Source: Silene latifolia (Eukaryota > Streptophyta > Magnoliopsida > Caryophyllales > Caryophyllaceae). From it: a DNA stretch of 64,000 bases. The position numbers were made by a program, and so were the translations under genes. Positions 21,603-32,215 of the stretch are shown piece after piece. Positions within the stretch are counted from its first letter, which is position 1. Every line of letters starts with the position of its first letter. The notes beneath the pieces are model-generated. The model saw nothing but the letters and a program-made list of their open reading frames with translations, made no database searches and was not told the DNA's origin. The stretch lies in assembly GCF_048544455.1 (NCBI RefSeq), contig NC_133537.1, positions 312,207,738 through 312,271,737 on the forward strand, written 5' to 3'.

Positions 21603-23224
21603 AGCCTTTTTCAGGCAATTCTAGAGACTCCAACTTTAATGAAACACGTTAAATAAATAAATAATAGAGAAATTAAAAAAAATATTAATGATAAAATTTA
21701 AATAAGATAGAGATTAAAACAGCTATATTAATATGTAAATTATCCCCCAAAATTTTATATTTATTTATCAGATATTATTTAAAAAACAAACTCTATCTAA
21801 TTAATATGATAGAGTTACATTTGTAACAAACACCCTTTAACATGCATATAAAAAGCACCAACAAATAGGGCTTTCTTTCCCCATTCTATTTGATGTCTAT
21901 TATTATTACGTTTTTTTATTTTTATTCTATTGCTTTTGTATAATTTCTTGCATATTAATTATCGCTAATTGTTTTCGTTCATATTTTCAGGTGCATGAAA
22001 TTGGACTCGGCGAAACTGGTATTTTATGGTACTCCATAATTATCTATATCTAATGGCAAATAAATGCTACCTGACTTTGTACTGCACTTAACATGGTCGG
22101 GCCAATTCGCTCACGTACAAGTCTACCACCCAAGAGGCTTGCGATAACATCAATCTGCGAAGTCCACAAATTACATTCTAATTCACACAACCAAAAATTC
22201 TATACTAATAAACCGGAAAAGAATCAATGCATTTGCACAAAGTTCATTCTTCGACACAAGTCAGAATTGGATCACCATACTGAAATCACATTGTTCTTTC
22301 TAGCAGGGCACACAAAGTTGACAAAATAACTACATTTACTTTATACAAAAACAAAGGCAGAACTCAGAAGTAACGAGGCATTGTGAGAGACTCCAACTTT
22401 TCTAAAACACCTAAGATAAAAATTAAATATGTGAATTAATTAAAGATATGAACTTGATAAGATAAATTAATAAGAAAAAATATCACCTAGAATCCTACAA
22501 CAGTTGTAAAATAATGTTCAACAGAAACTATCAAAATCGAGGTGTTGAAACCAATCAAAACTCTATTTCGTCTTCAATAGCAACTAGGACACTATATTTT
22601 TATAGTATATATAGTACATACATACATCTCTAATATCCCTGCTCTTAGTTTTGAATATTATGGATACTGTAGTAGAATGGCTGATAAACCACCCAGCACT
22701 CACGTGGCTTCTTCGAGATATATATTATTATAAGCAATAAAGAGACGTTGTTGCAGGTTGAATATCAATTTATTATATATACTTTTATTTTTAAGACCTT
22801 CACGTTATTTTGTTTTCTATGATTAAAAATAAATATTTTTGATGTCTATAAACTGATTTCTTGATACAGGGGTGTATTTTCACAAATTTTGTTGATACTA
22901 ATATAGTTGGTATCTTTACCTTAAATTAAAGTATGATTCATTTTTTATGGCATGTTAATAATTATAATTAGACAAAAATATACAATAACACTATTGTCCA
23001 ATTGATAAATCAAGACAATATAGGAAACCCGTGCAAGTAAGTGTTTCAAGTAAGTTTGTAACCAAGTCTTTTTTAATTAATAAACATCCCCAACAATGTT
23101 TTGGAAGCTCAAATATTCAAGACTATATTAGGTTACCCGTATGCATCGAAGAAACCATACTTACCATAATAATTAGAGGTGAACCAATATTATAACCCGT
23201 GCAACGCACGGGCACAAAATCTAG
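21598..23224 (+). mobile_element. Helitron-like element, non-autonomous
   Basis: The 5' part AAAAGAAGCCTTTTTCAGGC...AGACTCCAAC is homologous to 12859-12900. The 3' end has hairpin CCCGTGC-AAC-GCACGGG (23196-23212) and then CACAAAATCTAG and T. A second AGAGACTCCAACTTTTC block at 22387 hints at another truncated copy inside. No helicase or Rep sequence is seen. 21990-22330 (TTTTCAGGTGCATGAAATTGG... onward) looks exon-like but I recognise nothing in it. Confidence 0.55.
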
Positions 23225-23317
23225 TATATAAGAAAGTGGTTGGTAAAAAGTGTAATAAAGGAGATAAGAATAAATTATTATTATTATTATTTAAAAAAAA
23301 AACACTAAATAAATATG

Positions 23318-23848
23318 TCACAAAAAAACATCAAATACTAGAAATCCACATGTATCCTTTTCCTCCATTGTGCCCTCTCCGTCACCATACTCTCCTCGAG
23401 CCCCAGAAATCATATCGTGCTCTATCACTCTCAACCATGTCTGTCTCGGTCTCCCTCTACCTATAGGGACCTTTTCAGTTCTCCAAGTCTCCAGCCTCCT
23501 AACTGGTGCGTCCATAGGTCTCCTTCTCACATGGCCAAACCATCTCAGTCGATTTTCCATCATCTTGTCCTCTATTGGCGCCACTTTTACCTTTTCCCGA
23601 ATCACCTCATTCCTTAATCGATCTTTCCATATATGTCCGCACATCCATCTCAACATACGCATCTCCGCCACACTCATCTTTTGAACGTGACAATGTTTCA
23701 CGGCCCAACACTCGGAACCGTAAAGTAAGGCAGGCCTAATTGCCGCGCAATAAAATTTTCTCTTTAATCTTTGGGGCATATCTTTATCGCATAAAAACCC
23801 TGAAGCACTCTTCCATTTCAACCATCCCGCTTTAACTCTGTGAGCCAC
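23318..23848 (-). pseudogene. RTE C-terminal region
   Basis: It contains LKRKFYCAAIRPALLYGSECWAVK, MSVAEMRMLRWMCGHIWKDR and NRLRWFGHVRRRP, then GRGRPRQTWLRVIEHDM. This is the conserved tail after the RT in RTE LINEs. It is out of frame with the RT segment upstream; a frameshift lies at 23848-23887. Confidence 0.85.
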
Positions 23849-23886
23849 ATCTCCGTCTAACTCCCCATCTTTTTGAATAGTAGATC

Positions 23887-25134
23887 CTAGATATCTGAAG
23901 AAATCCGACCCCTCAAATACTCGGTCTTGCTCCTGCTCAGCCTAAACCCACGAGTCTCTAAAGTATGCCTCCACAATTCCAACTTTCTCTCCACCCCCTC
24001 TTTCGTCTCATCAATCAACATAATATCATCGGCAAACATCATACACCAAAGGATGTCATCCTGAATATCCCTTGTCAACTCATCCATAACTATAGCAAAG
24101 AGAAAAGGACTAAGTGAGGAACCTTGATGCACCCCGATGGTAATGGGAAATTCTTCTGTTCTCCCAACATAAGTGCGAACACTTGCACTAGCCCCCTCAT
24201 ACATGTCCTTTATGAGGTCAATATATTTTCGAGACACACCCTTTCTCGCCAAAGCCCATCAAATCACTTCTCTTGGTACCCTATCATATGCCTTTTCCAA
24301 GTCAATAAAAACCATATGCAAGTCCTTCTTCTTGTCCCGATGGTGTTCCATCAACTGTCTCATGATAAAAATCGCATCCATAGTCGATCTCCCGGGCATA
24401 AATCCAAATTGGTTATCCGAGATGTCTACACATCTCCTAAGCCTTTGCTCGATTATCCGCTCCCATAACTTCATCGTATGACTCATAAGTTTAATTCCCC
24501 GATAATTGGAATACTCTTGAACATCACCTTTGTTCTTGTACAAAAGGACAAGAGTGCTTCTCCTCCAAGCTGATGACATCTTGTTGCTCCTCCAAATCTT
24601 GTTGAAGATCATGGTTACCCATTCGATTCCTTTCTCCCCGAAGCACCTCCAAACTTCTATGGGTATACCATCCGGTCCCTCTGCTTTCTTGGACTCCATC
24701 TTCCTTAACGCCTTTCTAACTTCACTCTTTTGTATTCTACGCACAAATTCCCGATTAACCATGCTTGGTGTTACTTCTACATCCCCAAATCCTTGCTCCT
24801 GATGTCCATTGAATAAAGTATCAAAGTAAGAGCTCCATCTAGCCTTTATTTCGTTATCCTGAACCAGAACCTTGTCGTCCATATCTTTCACACACCTAAC
24901 TCTCCCAATATCCCTCGTCTTTCGGTCTCTTATGCGAGCTAGTTTATAGATATCCTTCTCTCCTTTTCTCGTGTCCAACCTCGCATACACTTCTTGGTTA
25001 ACTTTTGCCCTTGCATCCCGCACTGCCTTTTTAGTGGCTCGTCTAGCCTCCTTGTACTTTTCAAAGTTCTCATCACTCATGCAGTTCCCTAAAATCTTAT
25101 AGCATTCACGTTTTGTCTTTATCGCTTGTCTCAC
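23887..25134 (-). pseudogene. RTE reverse transcriptase
   Basis: Two in-frame parts (24259-25134 and 23887-24252) are separated by a TGA where RTEs have Trp (REVI-stop-WAL). Visible RT blocks are [84 protein letters not shown] and the catalytic FADDI. Another in-frame TGA (TSW-stop-NEEV) separates it from the endonuclease. Both stops are TGG-to-TGA changes, consistent with cytosine deamination. Confidence 0.9.
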
Positions 25135-25143
25135 CTCCTCGTT

Positions 25144-26312
25144 TCACCAAGATGTGTCCTTACTTGATGGTCTATTCCCTTTATATTCCCCTAACACCTC
25201 TCTCGCCAAATCCTTTACAACATGCTCCAATTTATCCCACGTTGCATCAATATCTTTCTCCTTGCAATCCGACCAAATATCGCTACTTTCAACGTTATCC
25301 AAAAACGCTTGTTGGTTTTCCCCTTGTAACTTCCACCACTTGATTCGTGCCTCACCGATTATCTTTATCTTCCTCAAGTTTCTCTTACCCCAAAAATCAA
25401 GCACCACTAGTCTATGTTGTGTTGCGGCATTTTCCCCGGGTATGACCTTGCAATCGGTGTACTCTTTCCTCCACACATTCCTTACCAAAAGGAAGTCAAT
25501 TTGACTAGCGTTTCCTCCACTCCTATAAGTCACCAAATGGGAATGCCTTTTCTCGAACCAAGTGTTCATTATACCCAAGTCATAAGCTAAAGCAAAATCT
25601 AATATATCACTTCCTGCTTCATTTCTCTCCCCGAACCCAAAACCCCCATGAATGCTTTCGAAGCCAACTCGACTAGTACCAACATGCCCATTGAGGTCAC
25701 CACCAATGATCAATCTCTCTCCAATAGGGACCCGTTCTACAACCTCTTCCAGATCTTCCCAAAAGGCTCGTCAAAAAAAAGCATCCAATCCTACTTGAGG
25801 TGCGTAAGCACTTATAAAAGTCAGCACCTCATCCCCGACTACAAGCTAATGCTCATAATCCTATCACTCTTTCTCGATACTTCTACCACATCATCGATGT
25901 AATCTTTATCAATGACAATACCCACTCCATTACGACTTTTGTCTTTACCCGTGTACCAAAGCTTATAACCCCAAGGCGCTATCACCCTTGCTTTATCTCC
26001 GACCCACTTTGTCTCTTGTAGACACATTATATGCACTCTCCTCCTTTTCATAACCTCCCCTACCTTGGCTAATCTCCCTGTCAAAGAACCAACATTCCAA
26101 GTACCAAAACGTAACCTACTACCCTTTCTAAAGTCATGCCCTGATTTCTTTACCCACACTTGACCATGTTTCCTAGATCCAAATCTATTTGTCACCACAC
26201 CCATACTTCGAGGTGGCGTGCCGCTTTCGGGCGACGACCTAACAACCCTTGTATATTTATCACTATACCCGGGTCTAGAAGATGTAGCGCACCCTTGCCT
26301 ATTTGACACCAC
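25144..26312 (-). pseudogene. RTE apurinic-type endonuclease
   Basis: 25839-26312 gives RLRFGTWNVGSLTGRL (catalytic Asn), IMCLQETKWVG (catalytic Glu), and GYKLWYTGKDKSRNGVGIV. 25144-25713 gives GGDLNGHVG (Asp-Asn), DFLLVRN and the final His region (AATQHRLVVLDF). Between them a 1-nt shift and a stop interrupt the YAPQVG block. The enzyme nicks target DNA to prime reverse transcription. Confidence 0.88.
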
Positions 26313-26335
26313 CCCCAGGTGTAAAGATGGCGCGT

Positions 26336-27825
26336 TGATAGTAGTGTTTTGTGTCGGTCTAAGAGGGTGATCTTATCACCCTCGTGTCTTTTAATATGGG
26401 TCTTTAAGTATGCTTTTCCTAGTAATTGGTAATCGGGTATGATGTGGTAACTTGTGTGTTTTACCTCGGTTTTACAATTGATCTTGATGCACGGAACCCG
26501 AGGGTCAAAGAGGACCTTTGAAAGGTCAAGACAAGGCATAAGCGGCTCACATGTAGCCTAAAATCCAGCTGGGAGAAGTAAGAGTGAAGATTAAAAGAAA
26601 TGAGAACAAATACGAGCCCAGGCGCAGGCTGCGCAAACAGAGCTGTGCACGATTGCGCAGACAAGAACGTTTTTTGCGTAGGCTGCGCAGCCTGCGCAAC
26701 TCTGTTTTACGGGGCTTTCTAATCTTCTTTTGGGCTTCTTTAATAGAAATCTTTTTAGGTTTTCGTGAAGCCCTATATATACTCAAGAGTTTGAAGACCT
26801 GAAATCATCACATAACATCATATCATCTCATCTAATCTCATCATTTAGGGTTTGAAGCTTGTAATAATTTAGAAGACTTTCTCATTCAAGTTGTACTCTT
26901 TATTTGTATTTTGGGTTTATGAAGACTATGGAAGGCTAAATCCTTCCTTGCTTGGTGTAATTCATCCAAAGTCTCCAACTTTGGTATTGTAAAACTCTTT
27001 TAATCTCTTCTTATTTATCTAATGATCTTCCCTTATGCTTAATTCTTATGTTCAGTAGATGAATGTTAGAATTGATCACTCTTGCATCTTGTTTACCCAA
27101 CTATTGCAAATTCTAGAGAAATGGTTTAATCTATCTAGGATTATTTGGAGCAAACTTGTTGTATATTGATTTGGTTTAAAGGATTCATGCAATAAGTAGG
27201 AAATTTCATGTCTTTTCTCATTTGTATGGTTTAATCTTGTGAGAATTGATCCTAGCTTCTTGTCTTGGCACAACTCTTAATGCTCATGTTTGATTTGCAC
27301 TCATGGTTTAATGAATTGTTGATTAAACTTGAAAGACATACATGGGTGGTTTAATTTGTGTATGTTCACATCTTGATTTGAAAGTATTGGGTAGATAATA
27401 AAACTATAAAAGGAGAGTTATCAAAAACTCAAACTTTACTATTGTTGGTTACTAAGGACGGATTACACCAAGTCCTCTTAAATATTGAACTTTCTTACTC
27501 ACCAAGTGTTTGTTATATTGCTTGTTAGACAAAGATTGCAATTTTACTTTGTTTCATGTTACCAATCAACTCAAAACCCCCCCTTTATCTATGTTTATCG
27601 ATTGTTTGTCATTGTTGATAACCATTGTTTGTTTATAACCTTGTCATTAGTAGTCAATAGTTTACAATTCAAGTTTTTAGCTTAAAAGTCCTTCTCTTGG
27701 GACCGACCCTTACTTGCACTATATTGCTTTATCCATTAGAATAATTTAGAGTATAGTTTGGCTTATAAATTGTTAATTTGGTAGTTTAATTCTAGCATTT
27801 AACGACCTAGTCTTAATTCCTATCA
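26336..27825 (+). mobile_element. Solo LTR inserted in the RTE 5' region
   Basis: 1490 bp beginning TGATAG and ending CTATCA (6-bp inverted ends). CGCGT is duplicated at 26331-26335 and 27826-27830. No gag-pol lies inside. A TATA-like CCTATATATAC is at 26772-26782 in plus orientation. A GC-rich patch (26627-26700) has repeated GCGCAGGCTGCGC-type inverted repeats. Retroelement family unknown. Open frames inside (for example 27076-27273 minus) are not convincing. Confidence 0.8.
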
Positions 27826-28050
27826 CGCGTCGCTTCCGGGCAACGACCTAGCAACCCTCACATACTTTTCACTACACCCGTGTCTAAGAAGTGCAGCGCG
27901 TCGCTTCTGAGGAGACGCCCCAACGATGTTCAAATTCTGATTCATGTCCATAAAATGTGACTAAGTTTTTATGCTGGCTGCCACAGACCTACCGCAACCC
28001 TCCTCCTTTATCCGGGCTTGGGACCGACAGTGAGTGCCCGAAAACAATCA
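27826..28050 (-). repeat. RTE 5' region with an imperfect direct repeat
   Basis: 27826-27905 (CGCTTCCGGGCAACGACCTA...) is an imperfect copy of 26212-26300 (CGCTTTCGGGCGACGACCTA...). The RTE 5' part thus contains two tandem copies, now separated by the solo LTR. 28051-28375 shows no feature that I recognise. Confidence 0.6.
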
Positions 28051-28379
28051 CAGGCGGAGTTATATCAGATTATCAGTCATATGAAAGTAAAAAGAAACAG
28101 AGACTTCAGGGAAAAGTATACTGCATTCATTTGCCACTCAAAGACTGAGGCTATATAAGGCTCTAATATCTCGTCTTTCGTTTAGTTACTAAGAAAACTG
28201 AGCAGAGTTGTTTTGGTTTTAACCAAAGGCCTAAACAAATACGGAGTATTATAAATACGTTCTTAAACTCTAGAATTTCAGAGTTCAACCGCACCATTTG
28301 GTTTCTAAATTCTCAACGTTTAGGCATGTTTCATTTTTGTGGCCTACTAGTGAGTAGTGATGCTAGAGTTGCATCGACA

Positions 28380-28800
28380 ACAGTAAAATCATTGGAGATG
28401 ATTTTGATGCGTCTTTCTCCAGCCTCTTGTCAATCAATTTTACGACTACTGGCAAACATTTATTTGATGTAAGTTTGTACCATCAATGTATGGCCTCAAG
28501 GAAGTAAAGGTGTCCGCAGTAATCTCTTCAACATCGATCATAAAGCATTTTGAAACATTGTCCACAACTCTTCTGTGATGTCTTTCAAGCACTTCTTGGG
28601 TTGTTGACTACTTTCTTGACAGTCTTTCCGGCATCATGGTATTCAGCAACTTCACTAATTACGTCCAATTCTCCACCGCCTTTTCAATTCTATTGCGCCC
28701 TGACAGGATGTCCTGAAGCCATTCTTTGGACTATGGCAAGGTATCCCTTGAAATGCTAGGATTGTCTAGAAGCCTTACAGATCTATCCAAAATGGCTTGA
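28380..28800 (-). pseudogene. DUF241 gene fragment, inverted relative to the intact gene
   Basis: Reverse-complemented, this stretch aligns with codons of roughly 75-205 of the DUF241 gene at 29709-30512. Examples are TCAAGGGATACCTTGCC against TCAAGGGATGTCTTGCA, GTTGCTGAATACC against GCCGCTGAATACC, GTCAAGAAAGTAGTCAA against GTCAAAAAAGTAGTCAA, and GATGTTGAAGAGAT identical. It has stops and frameshifts. It lies in divergent orientation to the intact copy. 28801-29600 carries nothing else that I can support. Confidence 0.75.
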
Positions 28801-29604
28801 ATTATGTAAGGCCTATGAACTTGTGGGTTAGTGACGAGCATGAAGATGTGAAGGCCACCTGAGAAGACCTCAATCAATACCATTTTGTAGATGCACTAAC
28901 CGTTGGCATCTCTCTAGGGATGACGATGGCTGATGGGTCATGTTAGGACTTAATGAAGCTTCGCCCGCTTTATAAAACATCTCTCAGTCAGCCTAATATG
29001 GTTGAAACTTTTGAAGACAACTCCTAATACCTGATGCAGTGTCAAGTTTGATGACGTATCGTGGATTCACCAACTGAAACCATTTCTTTTCCTCTTTTAA
29101 CAAAATCGGCAGTTCACACAAATCAGAAATATATATAGTGAATAAAGCCTAGCCAAACAATCTTTAGAAGTAATAATAATATAACATACTAATTGAACAG
29201 CTTCCAACTGCTATGTTTCTAACATGTCTTCATCTGCCCAGCATCCCAGCACAGAGTAGTTCTTAACCTAATCACTTTTAAATCAATCGTGCTTGTTAAA
29301 CCGCCCTATCTCATCACGATCCTAAATAAATGGTGTATTCTGATAACAATGACACACTGTCTCCTTTTCATTATCATATGCAGTAGACAACATATCAGAT
29401 ATGCCTGCAGCACTTGATTTGGATCATGTTGGATCATGTTGGATCAATAATAACTACTACTATCGAATATACAGCTACCAAACTTGTTAGGAAGAGACAT
29501 ATGAATGGTAGTTTAATGGAGCGGTTATCAGAAACTAATTTTTAAACAGGAACCCATGTTCTTAAGACTTATTATTAGATTCCTTTTGTCTTCTCTTGTT
29601 TTCG

Positions 29605-29612
29605 TATATATA
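29605..29612 (+). promoter_or_regulatory. TATA box of the DUF241 gene
   Basis: TATATATA followed by GGGAGAGCC lies about 97 bases upstream of the ATG. The leader between is A/C-rich, ending AAACAAGAAAAATGG. Confidence 0.7.
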
Positions 29613-29708
29613 GGGAGAGCCGGGGAACGGAAGTCATCATCAAACTCAAACTTTCTTGCATTCAATTTATTTGCATTTAGTTTAAAAACAAAAGATTAAA
29701 CAAGAAAA

Positions 29709-30512
29709 ATGGCTTCTCATCACACACGTTCGATCAGTTTACCATCTACATCTCACCCAATCACAGCTCAATTCGATGAGCAATTGTGCAGATTGAGGTC
29801 CTCTCAAGCTGCCTCCACTTCATCTTCGTCGATAAGTCACCGACTTACAAGCCTTGCGGAATTGTATGTCGTTGTTGACGAGATGCTTCAACTGCCCTCT
29901 AACCAACAATCCCTATCAAATATCCAAGCGATATTGGATGGATCTCTATGTCTTATAGATGCGTGTAGCACATCAAGGGATGTCTTGCAACAGTCCAAAG
30001 AACAGCTTCAAAACATCCAATCAGTGCTTCGCAGAAGGTGCGGTGGTGAATTGAACATTACCAATGAAGCCGCTGAATACCTTAAGGCCAGAAAAACTGT
30101 CAAAAAAGTAGTCAAGAAGTGCTTGAAAAACATCAAAAGTGACGAGGGCGATGCTTCTGAGTTCTTCATGAACGATGTTGAAGAGATAACGCTTGACATC
30201 TTTAGGTCCTTGTTATCTTACATTGGCGGTACAAAGTCCCATTCTAAGAAAAGCTGGTCTTTAATCACCAAATTCATTCACAACAATTCCGAGAAAGAAG
30301 CATCAGTGGCACAAACCAGTGTATTTGATGCTGTTGACGCGACTTTAGGATCACTAGACTACCAGAAGAAAACAAGTGTTAGCACACAGAATCTCAGGAA
30401 CCAAATGGCCAACTTAGTAACCGAAATTGAAGAGCTCGATCAAGTATTAGAATGTTTATTTAGGCATTTGGTTAAGACGAGATCAACTCTTCTCAACATA
30501 CTTAGCAACTAG
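29709..30512 (+). CDS. DUF241 domain protein (plant-specific, BPS1-like family)
   Basis: 267 residues, single exon, in AAAAATGGC start context. It begins with the family signature of a basic SISLPSTSHPITAQFDEQLCRLR, then SSISHRLTSLAELYVVVDEMLQLP, LDGSLCLIDACSTSRDVL, VLRRRCGGE, AAEYLKARKTVKKVVKKCLKN and a C-terminal helical stretch ELDQVLECLFRHLVKTRSTLLNILSN. Length and single-exon structure fit the family, which is plant-specific and mostly of unknown molecular function; I infer no more. It is helical, with no signal peptide. A decayed inverted copy lies 0.9 kb upstream. The ORF has no defects, so it looks functional. Confidence 0.92.
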   Translation: MASHHTRSISLPSTSHPITAQFDEQLCRLRSSQAASTSSSSISHRLTSLAELYVVVDEMLQLPSNQQSLSNIQAILDGSLCLIDACSTSRDVLQQSKEQLQNIQSVLRRRCGGELNITNEAAEYLKARKTVKKVVKKCLKNIKSDEGDASEFFMNDVEEITLDIFRSLLSYIGGTKSHSKKSWSLITKFIHNNSEKEASVAQTSVFDAVDATLGSLDYQKKTSVSTQNLRNQMANLVTEIEELDQVLECLFRHLVKTRSTLLNILSN

Positions 30513-30946
30513 ATCAGCACAAATATTACAATTGTACAGATAGCTTCTTCAATCTGTGTATTAGAAAACTCAATCAAACATACGAATACAACTTACTACT
30601 ATTCCCTAATTCTGTGCTTTTCTTTATCATGGCCTACGAAACATGAGCGACACATTAACAATTCAACACTTATAAAGATAATTCCAAACGACAATGAAAA
30701 AACATTTGTCAATATTTCAATTATTATTACACCCTTACTTGATTAATAATAATAATATCACAACAACAACAACAACAAAAAAACCACTAACCAAAAACAA
30801 AACAATGCAAGCAAACGTCATTACAAAAATGACGCAGCTCTAAAAACATTAATAGACCTAAACAATGCTTTGCTTGTATCTAAGGTGTATAGTATGTTAT
30901 GAGAATGTGACTTCCTTCAGTCCTTAATAAGAGACATTTGCCTTGA
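30513..30946. other. Intergenic, convergent 3' ends
   Basis: AT-rich sequence between the 3' ends of the plus DUF241 gene and the minus STIG1-like gene. It contains a short ACAACAACA microsatellite (about 30760-30778) but no gene. Confidence 0.6.
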
Positions 30947-32170
30947 CTACAAAGATGGTTGAGGGACTCTAGGATCGGGAGAAAGATGATCTCCTCCGCC
31001 ATGTGAAAGAGAGAGTCCACTGTTTGAAGGAAGAGCAGGGGTAGGAGGACAAGTTTGTCCACTTCCCGGGGGAAGATCAAGTCCAGCGCCTGGTGGAGGA
31101 GGATGAGATTGTCCAACGCCTGGAGAAACAGGAGGCCCACCACCAATGCTAACACCACCACCAACACTACCACCAACTCCACCACCAACACCACCACTGA
31201 CACCACCACCACCACCACAAGGAGGAAGGGGAAGCCTACCACCACCACTAACCCCACCACCAACACCACCACCAACTCCGCCACTAGCACCACCACCAAC
31301 ACTACCGCTAGGTGGGAGTGGAAGTGTAGGAGGAAGAGGTTGTCCACTGCCAGGTGGGAGAGGAAGCCTACCACCACCACCAACTCCACCACCAGCACCA
31401 CCACCAGCACCACCACCAGGAGGAAGAGGAAGTGTGGGAGGAAGAGGAAGTGTGGGAGGAAGAGGTTGTCCGCTACCTGGAGGAAGAGGAATCCCACCAC
31501 CACCAGGAGGAAGAGGAATGCCACCACCGCCGCCTGGAGGAAGAGGAAGTGTCGGGGGAAGAGGTTGACCGCCACCTGGAGGGACAGGAATCCCACCACC
31601 GCCACTGCCACCACCTACGCCACCACCACCGCCACCTCCACCACCACCGCCGCCACCGGGTGGAAAAGGAAGTCCCGGAGGAAAAGGAAATGGAAAAGGA
31701 AAGGGAGGACCGGGCAATGTAGGCGGGAATGGAAAAGGAAATGGAGCAGCTGGCTGACCACCCGCGTAACCACACAATCCATACGTACAGGGTCTCCCAT
31801 CTTGACACCTATTCGAACACCTTCCACAATTATATGGATTGGTATTCACATCAACACAAACTCTCCCACAACATTGCCATGTAAATGGACATCTAACACC
31901 ACAAAACCCACAATTTAGAGGGTTAGATGTAATATCAACACATCGATTCATACAACATAATTGTTGTGGCGGAACTTGGCCATTAGAACAAATCCATGGC
32001 CTATTCCAACACCCTCGCGCTTGTGCCTGAACGCGAGGGTTAATGACTCTCTTAAGCCATGGAGACGAAGTTGTATTTATGTTATTGATAACATTTACTC
32101 TTGCATTGCTACCTTGTAACATAAAACAAACTACTACTAAGCAAGTAATAACATATAATAAACTCTTCAT
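30947..32170 (-). CDS. STIG1-like secreted Cys-rich protein with long Gly/Pro-rich tail
   Basis: 407 residues from Met at 32170. A signal peptide (MKSLLYVITCLVVVCFML, cut near SNA-R) is followed by the STIG1 Cys-rich module at residues about 72-133. This has 14 Cys in the family pattern (CCMNRCVD, NPLNCGFCG, CPFTWQCCGRVCVD, NPYNCGRC, PCTYGLC). STIG1 proteins are apoplastic and act in stigma exudate and pollen-tube signalling; that role here is inference. Usual members end soon after this module. This one continues for about 270 residues of PFPFPFPP, poly-Gly and repeated LPLPPG / GQPLPPTLPLPP units, like a wall glycine/proline-rich protein. An earlier in-frame ATG (32203) lies directly at the TATA box and is unlikely to be transcribed. 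Confidence 0.85.
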   Translation of the reverse strand: MKSLLYVITCLVVVCFMLQGSNARVNVINNINTTSSPWLKRVINPRVQAQARGCWNRPWICSNGQVPPQQLCCMNRCVDITSNPLNCGFCGVRCPFTWQCCGRVCVDVNTNPYNCGRCSNRCQDGRPCTYGLCGYAGGQPAAPFPFPFPPTLPGPPFPFPFPFPPGLPFPPGGGGGGGGGGGGGVGGGSGGGGIPVPPGGGQPLPPTLPLPPGGGGGIPLPPGGGGIPLPPGSGQPLPPTLPLPPTLPLPPGGGAGGGAGGGVGGGGRLPLPPGSGQPLPPTLPLPPSGSVGGGASGGVGGGVGGGVSGGGRLPLPPCGGGGGVSGGVGGGVGGSVGGGVSIGGGPPVSPGVGQSHPPPPGAGLDLPPGSGQTCPPTPALPSNSGLSLSHGGGDHLSPDPRVPQPSL

Positions 32171-32203
32171 TTTCAATTTAATGATTAAAATATTATTTCT
32201 CAT

Positions 32204-32215
32204 GATTTATATAGG
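32204..32215 (-). promoter_or_regulatory. TATA box of the STIG1-like gene
   Basis: The minus strand reads CCTATATAAATC. A start site about 25-30 bases downstream would fall near 32175-32180. This excludes the ATG at 32203 and favours the one at 32170, which opens directly with the signal peptide. Confidence 0.6.

Larger units (their letters stand above)
23270..28050 (-). mobile_element. RTE-clade non-LTR retrotransposon, decayed
   Basis: Minus-strand order is endonuclease (26312-25144), RT (25134-23887) and C-terminal region (23848-23318), without gag ORF1 or RNase H, as in plant RTE elements. The 3' end has an ATT trinucleotide run (about 23276-23291), as RTEs end in short repeats rather than poly(A). 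The 5' region continues beyond a solo LTR, up to sequence near 28050 whose minus strand contains CCCGGATAAAGGAGGAGGG, which I know from RTE 5' ends. Confidence 0.8.

Noticed and set aside
23370-26802. Plus-strand frames across the RTE and the solo LTR
   Set aside because: Shadows of the minus-strand RTE coding sequence, or GC-biased LTR sequence, without independent support.
31055-31918. Thr/Asn/Arg-rich plus-strand frame of 287 codons
   Set aside because: Antisense shadow of the Gly/Pro repeats of the STIG1-like gene.
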